Positions 58,518-64,000 of a stretch of DNA of 64,000 nucleotides are shown in pieces. The position numbers and the translations under genes were made by a program. Source of the DNA: Hyphomicrobiales bacterium (GTDB lineage Bacteria; Pseudomonadota; Alphaproteobacteria; Rhizobiales; Xanthobacteraceae); contig WHTP01000007.1 in NCBI GenBank assembly GCA_009377695.1, positions 16,071 to 80,070 on the forward strand, read 5' to 3'. Each line of letters begins with the position of its first letter. Positions within the stretch are counted from its first letter, which is position 1. The notes beneath the pieces were generated by a model. That model did no database searches. It was not told where the DNA came from and saw nothing but the letters and a program-made list of their open reading frames with translations.

Positions 58518-59354
58518 ATGAGCGCAGTCAATGAGGCCCCTGCTGGCGCCGCCACAGTAGGACAGCGGCCCACAGCGGCGGCAAAAAAGGATCGCCCGCC
58601 AATCTGGCAACGGTCGGCCTTTTACCGATATGGCTTCCTGATCGTGATCCTGCTGCTTTGGGAAATCCTAGGTCCCCTGGTCAATCCAATCTTTTTTTCC
58701 TACCCCAGCAAAATTGCAGTCGCCTTCGTAAACCTGACGCTCTCCGGTGAACTGATCTATTATCTGCTGCAAAGCTTGCAGGTGTTGTTCTACGGCCTGA
58801 GCTTCGCGATCGTGATCGGAATTCCGCTCGCCGTCCTGATGGCGCGCGTCAAGCCGGTCGATTGGGCGCTCGAGCTGCCAGTCAACGCGCTTTACGCCAC
58901 ACCAATGGTTGCGCTGGTGCCGATCCTGGTGTTGTGGTTCGGCATCTACATGACGGCGAAGATCATCGTCGTGTTTTTGTTCGCGGTGTTTCCGATCCTG
59001 ATCAACACCTATCAGGGCGTGCGCGAATGCGACAAGAACCTGCTCGAAGTGGCGCGCTCGTTCCGCTCCAGTGAATGGCAGACGTGGAAGGAGGTGCTGC
59101 TGCCGTTCGCGGTGCCGTATATCGCGGCTGGAATCCGGCTCGCGATTGGCCGCGGCCTGGTGGGCATGGTGATCGCCGAGTTCTACACCACGATCTCAGG
59201 TCTTGGATACATGATCACGCGCTACGCCAACATCTTCGAAATGGACAAGACCTTTGTCCCAGTGATCCTGCTGATGTTCCTCGGCGTGACCTTGACGGCG
59301 CTGCTTAAGCGGCTGGAGCGGCGCATCGCGCCCTGGAGCCGTGCCGACACATGA
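58518..59354 (+). CDS. ABC transporter permease (NitT/TauT type)
   Basis: Hydrophobic; ARSFRSSEWQTWKEVLLPFAVPYIAAGIRLAIGRGLVGMVIAEFYTTISGLGYMI. Confidence 0.9.
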   Translation: MSAVNEAPAGAATVGQRPTAAAKKDRPPIWQRSAFYRYGFLIVILLLWEILGPLVNPIFFSYPSKIAVAFVNLTLSGELIYYLLQSLQVLFYGLSFAIVIGIPLAVLMARVKPVDWALELPVNALYATPMVALVPILVLWFGIYMTAKIIVVFLFAVFPILINTYQGVRECDKNLLEVARSFRSSEWQTWKEVLLPFAVPYIAAGIRLAIGRGLVGMVIAEFYTTISGLGYMITRYANIFEMDKTFVPVILLMFLGVTLTALLKRLERRIAPWSRADT

Positions 59355-59376
59355 CGCCGACAGAAGGCAGCAACCT

Positions 59377-60207
59377 ATGAGCATGACCACGGAAACTGCG
59401 TCGGCGGGGTTTGCGGCTCGGCCCGGGTCGTCGCTAGAGCGTATCCGGGTGCGCCGGCTTGCGAAGAATTTCGGCGCGCTCGAAGTGTTCCGCGACGTCA
59501 ATTTCGACCTTGGCGAGCGCGAGATCGTGACCATCGTCGGCCCGTCGGGCTGTGGCAAGACCACGCTGCTGCGCTGCATTGATGGTCTGCTGCCGGTTGA
59601 CGAGGGCGAAATCTGGTGCGGCCGCGAGCAAATCACAGAGCCGATTGCCGGCGTAGCGATGGTGTTCCAGCATTTCGGCTTATTTCCCTGGAAGACGGTC
59701 TACGACAACGTCGCCTATGGGCTGCGCATGGCGGGAGTCTCCGCTGCCGAGCTCGCCGAGCGCGTGCCGCAATTCATCAAGCTCGTCGGGCTCGGCGGCT
59801 TCGAGCACGCCTACCCCTGGCAAATGTCCGGTGGCATGCAGCAGCGCTGCGGGCTCGCTCGCGCGCTGGCAATCGAACCAAGTGTGCTCTTGATGGACGA
59901 GCCGTTCGCTGCGGTCGATGCCCAGACCCGCGAAATTCTGCAATTCGAGCTGCTGCGCATCTGGGAAACCCGTCCGACCAGCATGATCTTCGTGACGCAT
60001 TCGATCGAGGAGGCGGTGCTGATGGGCGACCGTGTATTTGTGCTCAAGGGCCGCCCGAGCAATATCGCCAAAGTGGTCGACATCGACCTCCCGCGGCCGC
60101 GCAGCCGCGAGACGCTGCGCGCAGCGCGCTTCACCGAGCTGCGCGAACTCGTGTGGAGCACGCTGATGAAAGAAGCGCGCGAGGCCGAGTTCCACCTCGA
60201 GCGCTGA
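59377..60207 (+). CDS. ABC transporter ATP-binding protein (NitT/TauT type)
   Basis: Walker A VGPSGCGKTTLLRCIDG, LSGG-type MSGGMQQRCGLARAL, Walker B VLLMDEPFAAVDAQTRE. Confidence 0.95.
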   Translation: MSMTTETASAGFAARPGSSLERIRVRRLAKNFGALEVFRDVNFDLGEREIVTIVGPSGCGKTTLLRCIDGLLPVDEGEIWCGREQITEPIAGVAMVFQHFGLFPWKTVYDNVAYGLRMAGVSAAELAERVPQFIKLVGLGGFEHAYPWQMSGGMQQRCGLARALAIEPSVLLMDEPFAAVDAQTREILQFELLRIWETRPTSMIFVTHSIEEAVLMGDRVFVLKGRPSNIAKVVDIDLPRPRSRETLRAARFTELRELVWSTLMKEAREAEFHLER

Positions 60208-60334
60208 TCGAACCGCCGATCAAACCCTCTCCCGTCATAGTCAGGCTTGTGCCGGTCCATCCATCTGACCCGGGTTCAAATCGGTTCGAACGTCAACTCC
60301 GATTCGCACGCTGATGGGTCATGTGCTCGATCGG

Positions 60335-61330
60335 CTACCGCACCAGCTTGACGCCGCTCTGCACCAGAATCGCGCGCAGTTGCTTCTCGTAGTCGCCGAG
60401 GAAGGCGGTCGTCGCCTTCGCGTTGAGGTAGGCATCGTCGAGCTGATTGGTTTGCAGGAATTTCTGCCAAGTCGCTGACCGAGCCATCTTCGACAGCAAG
60501 TCCTCGTAATAGGCCACCGCGTCGGCGGGCATGTCGGGCGGGCCGATGATGCCGCGCGCTTGCGGCACGTTCGGCACCTTGAAACCCGCCTCCGGCAATG
60601 TCGGCACGTTCTCGAAACCAGGCAACCGCTTCTCGGCGATCTGAACCACCGCGCGCAATTTACCGGCGCGGATCAGTTCACCCGCTTCCGGCGGCTCAAG
60701 CAGCACGAAATCGACATGCCCGCCGAGCACCGCCGCAATGCGCTCGCCGCCGCTCGGGAACGAGACGAACGCCCACTTGGCTCCGCTCTCGGCCATGAGA
60801 AGCTGGCGCACCAGCGCGTCGCGCGCGAGCGGCGAACCGCCCGCTTGCCTGATCTTGGAGCCCTCCTTGAGCGCCGCGTTCATGACATCGCGCAGCGTCT
60901 TGAACGGCGAGTCCGCGCGCACCACGATCACCGCCGGTTCGACCACCAACCGTGAGATCGGCGTCATGTCGACGACCTTGGTGCTCGCCGCCTGCTGCAC
61001 CATCGGGTTGGTCATCCAGACGCTGGTGAAGGCGCCAAGGACATGGGAGTCGCCCCTGCGCCCGACCATGTAGTTCGCAGCGGTGACGCCACCGCCGCCG
61101 ACCTTGTTCGATACCTGGAAGCGCACCGGCGCAAGCTTCTCCTGTTCGATGGTCTGCGCGACGGTGCGACCGAAAATATCGGGACCGGAGCCTGGGCCGT
61201 TGTGAACCACGATCTCGATCGGCTTGGTCGGATTGAACTGCGCCGACGCAGGCGTGGCGCCAATGGCGGCGATCAGCCCGGCCGCTGCGAGCGCGAATCT
61301 CTGAAGCATCATCATCTCCTCCCGACCCAT
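60335..61330 (-). CDS. Tripartite tricarboxylate transporter (Bug/TctC) substrate-binding protein
   Basis: FNPTKPIEIVVHNGPGSGPDIFGRTVAQTIEQEKLAPVRFQVSNKVGGGGVTAANYMVGRRGDSHVL. Confidence 0.85.
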   Translation of the reverse strand: MGREEMMMLQRFALAAAGLIAAIGATPASAQFNPTKPIEIVVHNGPGSGPDIFGRTVAQTIEQEKLAPVRFQVSNKVGGGGVTAANYMVGRRGDSHVLGAFTSVWMTNPMVQQAASTKVVDMTPISRLVVEPAVIVVRADSPFKTLRDVMNAALKEGSKIRQAGGSPLARDALVRQLLMAESGAKWAFVSFPSGGERIAAVLGGHVDFVLLEPPEAGELIRAGKLRAVVQIAEKRLPGFENVPTLPEAGFKVPNVPQARGIIGPPDMPADAVAYYEDLLSKMARSATWQKFLQTNQLDDAYLNAKATTAFLGDYEKQLRAILVQSGVKLVR

Positions 61331-61373
61331 TTCTTCTCAGTCGCCGGCATGCTCGCCGACCTGACGTCCTGCT

Positions 61374-62756
61374 TCAAGCGCAAAGATCGATGAGCTCGCG
61401 CGCGTCGCCGAGCTTGTCCAACCGCCACGCCGTCGCTGCGATCTGCCGCGCGCGCGCGTCGCCGATCACAGGCGCGGCGTTGGCGAGGAATTTGTTTTCG
61501 ATGGCGCGGTCGGACATCGGATTATCCACCGTGCCGCTGGCGTGCGCGACGCGCGCTTCGACGCGCTCGCCAGACACCGTCACGAGCGTCGCCTGCGCCT
61601 GATCCTTGCGGAAGCTCTCGTCGGTCGTCACCTCGATCTTGCCGCGTAGCGCGACGACATCAGGCGCCGATGCCCGCGCATCGGAGAATTGCGCGATGCC
61701 GGCGCCGCGGTCGAGATAGGCGACCGCGCCCGCATGGTAGATGCTGAACTTCGACTGCAGTCCGGTCTTCGGATCGCCGAGGCCGGTGATCCGAACGGCG
61801 AGCGGAAGCACACGCGCCTCGATGCGCGCGATCCCGTCGGGCTTGAGCGCGCGCTGCTGGCCAAGCGCCACCATGGCATCGAGGATCGGATGCAGCACGA
61901 CGCCGCAAGCATAAGGCTTGTAGCCGTTGCGCTCGATCTCCCAGCGCGTGCCGAGCTGGTCGAGCACCGCCTCCGGCCTCGCGATCGTACTGTAGATGCG
62001 CGCGAAGCCGCGTTTACCCTCGATGATCTCTTCCGAGCTATCGAAACCTCCTTGCGCAAGCAGCGCAGCCAGAAGTCCGTTCGAGGCCGCGCGGCCAGCG
62101 TGGAACGATTTGCACATGGTGCCGCGATTCTGCTGCATGCCTGCCGCCTGCGTGGCGGCGATGCCGAGCGCGTGCGTCATTTGCTGTGCGTCGAGGCCAA
62201 GCAATTTTCCCGCCGCCGCCCCGGCCGCGATGGTGCCGATGGTGCCGGTGAGATGCCAGCCGCCATCGTGGTGGCCGGGCGCCGCCTGCCCGGTGCGCAC
62301 GCCGGCCTCGAACCCGGCCGCATAGGCGCAGACGAGCGCGCGTCCGTCCACGTTGCCGCGTTCGCAGAGCGCGAATAGCGCCGCGAAGATCGGCGACGAC
62401 GCGTGCAGCACGACGCCGCCCATGTGGGTGTCATCGAAATCGAGCACATGGCCCATCTGGCCGTTGGCGAGCGACGCCTCCGTCAATCCGAGCTTCAGTT
62501 TGTGCCCGAACACCGTCGCCTGCGGCTGCGCATTCAGCATCTTCAGCACCGGCAACAATGTCTCGACCGTCCGATGCCGGCTGCCGGCGAGCGCGCAGCC
62601 GATCCAGTCGAGCACGCCGCGACGCGCCTCATGCACCGCGGCCTCGGGCAAGTCTTCGAAGCGGAAGCGCGCCAGGAACGCCGCGAGGTCGCGCGTGACG
62701 TTCAGCCCAAGCGGCGCCGCGCCGTAGTCGGATTTGGTGGCGGGTTGCACAGCCAT
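61374..62756 (-). CDS. MmgE/PrpD family protein
   Basis: VLDWIGCALAGSRHRTVETLL, ASLANGQMGHVLDFDDTHMGGVVLHASSPIFAALFAL, KSFHAGRAASNGLLAALLAQGGF. Confidence 0.93.
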   Translation of the reverse strand: MAVQPATKSDYGAAPLGLNVTRDLAAFLARFRFEDLPEAAVHEARRGVLDWIGCALAGSRHRTVETLLPVLKMLNAQPQATVFGHKLKLGLTEASLANGQMGHVLDFDDTHMGGVVLHASSPIFAALFALCERGNVDGRALVCAYAAGFEAGVRTGQAAPGHHDGGWHLTGTIGTIAAGAAAGKLLGLDAQQMTHALGIAATQAAGMQQNRGTMCKSFHAGRAASNGLLAALLAQGGFDSSEEIIEGKRGFARIYSTIARPEAVLDQLGTRWEIERNGYKPYACGVVLHPILDAMVALGQQRALKPDGIARIEARVLPLAVRITGLGDPKTGLQSKFSIYHAGAVAYLDRGAGIAQFSDARASAPDVVALRGKIEVTTDESFRKDQAQATLVTVSGERVEARVAHASGTVDNPMSDRAIENKFLANAAPVIGDARARQIAATAWRLDKLGDARELIDLCA

Positions 62757-62767
62757 CGCGCGCCCTC

Positions 62768-62844
62768 CTAGTGCTCCGAACCCGAAGCTCGCAATGCGCT
62801 TGCATCGAGTCGGACTGCGAGCTTCGGGTTCAAAGGAGCACTAG
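62768..62844. repeat. CTAG-bounded hairpin element, type C (copy R6)
   Basis: ctagtgctccgaacccgaagctcgc...gcgagcttcgggttcaaaggagcactag. Confidence 0.9.
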
Positions 62845-62857
62845 AACTATTGAATTC

Positions 62858-62934
62858 CTAGTGTCCTGCGATTCCGAAGTTCGTTTCCGAATTTGCCGCG
62901 AGACCATACGAACTTCGGAATCGCAGGACACTAG
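62858..62934. repeat. CTAG-bounded hairpin element, type B (copy R7)
   Basis: ctagtgtcctgcgattccgaagttcgt...acgaacttcggaatcgcaggacactag. Confidence 0.9.
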
Positions 62935-63677
62935 GGCATGAACAAGCCGCCGCTCACATGAATAGTCTGGCCGGTGATGTAGCCGTTCTCCGGCTGGCAC
63001 AAGAGCCGCACCAGCGATGACACGTCATCAAACGTGCCTTCGCGACCAACCGGCGGATTGTGACCGATGCCCTGCCCTGACGTCGCCGAGCGCTGGCCGC
63101 CGATGCGCCCGGGCACGATGCAGTTCACCGTCACGCCATGCGGCGCAAACTCCGATGCCAGCGCGCGCGTGAAGCCGACGATACCGGCCTTGCCGGCGCC
63201 GACATGAGCGCGGCCCGGCGCACCGAGGTGGCTCGATACGCCGCCCATATTGATGATGCGTCCGAACTTGTTGCTGACCATGTGTGGCAGCGCCGCGCGC
63301 GAACATAGGAACGCGCCGTCGAGGATGACGCCGAGGATGTCGCGCCACTGCTTGTAGCTCATCTCGAGGAACGGCGCCTCGGCGCGATTGGCGGCGTTGT
63401 TGATCAGGATATCGACGCGACCGAATTTGGCCACGGTGGCGTCGACCATCTTGTTGACCGCGGCCTCGTCGGTCACGTCGGTGAGGTAGACCATCGCCTT
63501 GCCGCCGGCGGCTTCCACCTCGGCGGCAGCCTTGTCGGCCTCATCGCGCGAGGATCGCGCGTTGATGACGACCGATGCGCCGTCGCGGGCGAATGCCAGC
63601 GCCATCCCCTTGCCGAGACGCCGGACACCGCCAGTGACGATCGCGACCTTGCCTTCCAATGGACGTTCCTGACTCAC
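62931..63677 (-). CDS. SDR-family NAD(P)-dependent oxidoreductase (GTG start)
   Basis: KVAIVTGGVRRLGKGMALAF, ILINNAANRAEAPF, SSHLGAPGRAHVGAGKAGIVGFTRALASEFAPHGVTVNCIVPGRI; gggaggga SD upstream of GTG at 63677. Confidence 0.92.
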   Translation of the reverse strand: MSQERPLEGKVAIVTGGVRRLGKGMALAFARDGASVVINARSSRDEADKAAAEVEAAGGKAMVYLTDVTDEAAVNKMVDATVAKFGRVDILINNAANRAEAPFLEMSYKQWRDILGVILDGAFLCSRAALPHMVSNKFGRIINMGGVSSHLGAPGRAHVGAGKAGIVGFTRALASEFAPHGVTVNCIVPGRIGGQRSATSGQGIGHNPPVGREGTFDDVSSLVRLLCQPENGYITGQTIHVSGGLFMP

Positions 63678-64000
63678 AGTCCCTCCCAACGACAAATCCG
63701 TTTCAATCGAGTACCGATAGCCGACTGGTCGTCGTTTGCGCAATGACCCCTCACCCATTGAGTGCGCTGATATGAATGTGCAGCCCTCTCCCTCAAGGGG
63801 AGAGGGCGCAATAACTACGGCCAGCACTCATGGGCATCGCCGCGTAGACGATGCGCATCAATGCGCCCTTGTAACTGTGAATTCCGCGACTCGGATAGGC
63901 TCCGGGTTGCGGTGACGGGCGGGAGGCCGCAGTGCCCTGGGTCCTTGAAGACCGTGGGAGAGCTTGGCGCCCCGCCTGTCAGTCCATTGAACCCGAACAG

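Noticed and set aside
63678-63827. N-terminal extension of the SDR ORF
   Set aside because: Translates a mini-hairpin repeat and spacer; a GTG with a good SD at 63677 starts the SDR fold directly.
63880-64000. Possible 5S rRNA or rRNA-spacer relic (gaccgtgggagagcttggcgccccgcctgtcagtcc)
   Set aside because: Only short, loose resemblance to the 3' side of alphaproteobacterial 5S; no convincing full-length match or pairing by eye, and the window ends here.

Overview
The window is a 64-kb, GC-rich, gene-dense chromosomal segment of an alphaproteobacterium. By family content and repeat vocabulary it is probably Hyphomicrobiales (Bradyrhizobiaceae/Xanthobacteraceae-like); this is an inference. Recognisable housekeeping genes are pgi (truncated at the left edge), arfB, mutL, rsmD, an rluB-type pseudouridine synthase, tadA, purD, pyrD (class 1B), pyrK and pyrC. 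The accessory content is dominated by orphan Bug/TctC substrate-binding proteins (8 copies, no TctA/TctB membrane partners seen), molybdenum hydroxylase (CoxL/M/S-type) genes next to a frameshifted UbiD decarboxylase, a SorAB-like sulfite dehydrogenase, a TsdA-like dihaem cytochrome, several hydrolases, and a NitT/TauT-type ABC transporter. The most unusual items are: (i) a 1.28-kb element at 23473-24753 with perfect 18-bp inverted ends, no transposase, and small cargo genes including a frameshifted DUF262 fragment, sitting on the stop codon of a decayed SigJ/ECF41-like sigma-factor gene; (ii) seven about 75-78-bp hairpin elements with CTAG-GTG...CAC-CTAG type ends, arranged mostly as tandem pairs and repeatedly docked on TAG stop codons or an SD; (iii) a Tat-exported cytochrome-P450-like protein without an obvious acid-alcohol pair; (iv) a GC-rich dispersed palindrome inserted in frame in the rluB-type gene; (v) a deleted and frameshifted relic copy of an uncharacterised gene. 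No CRISPR array, tRNA or confident rRNA gene was found. All calls are from reading the sequence and ORF translations; no database search was run.
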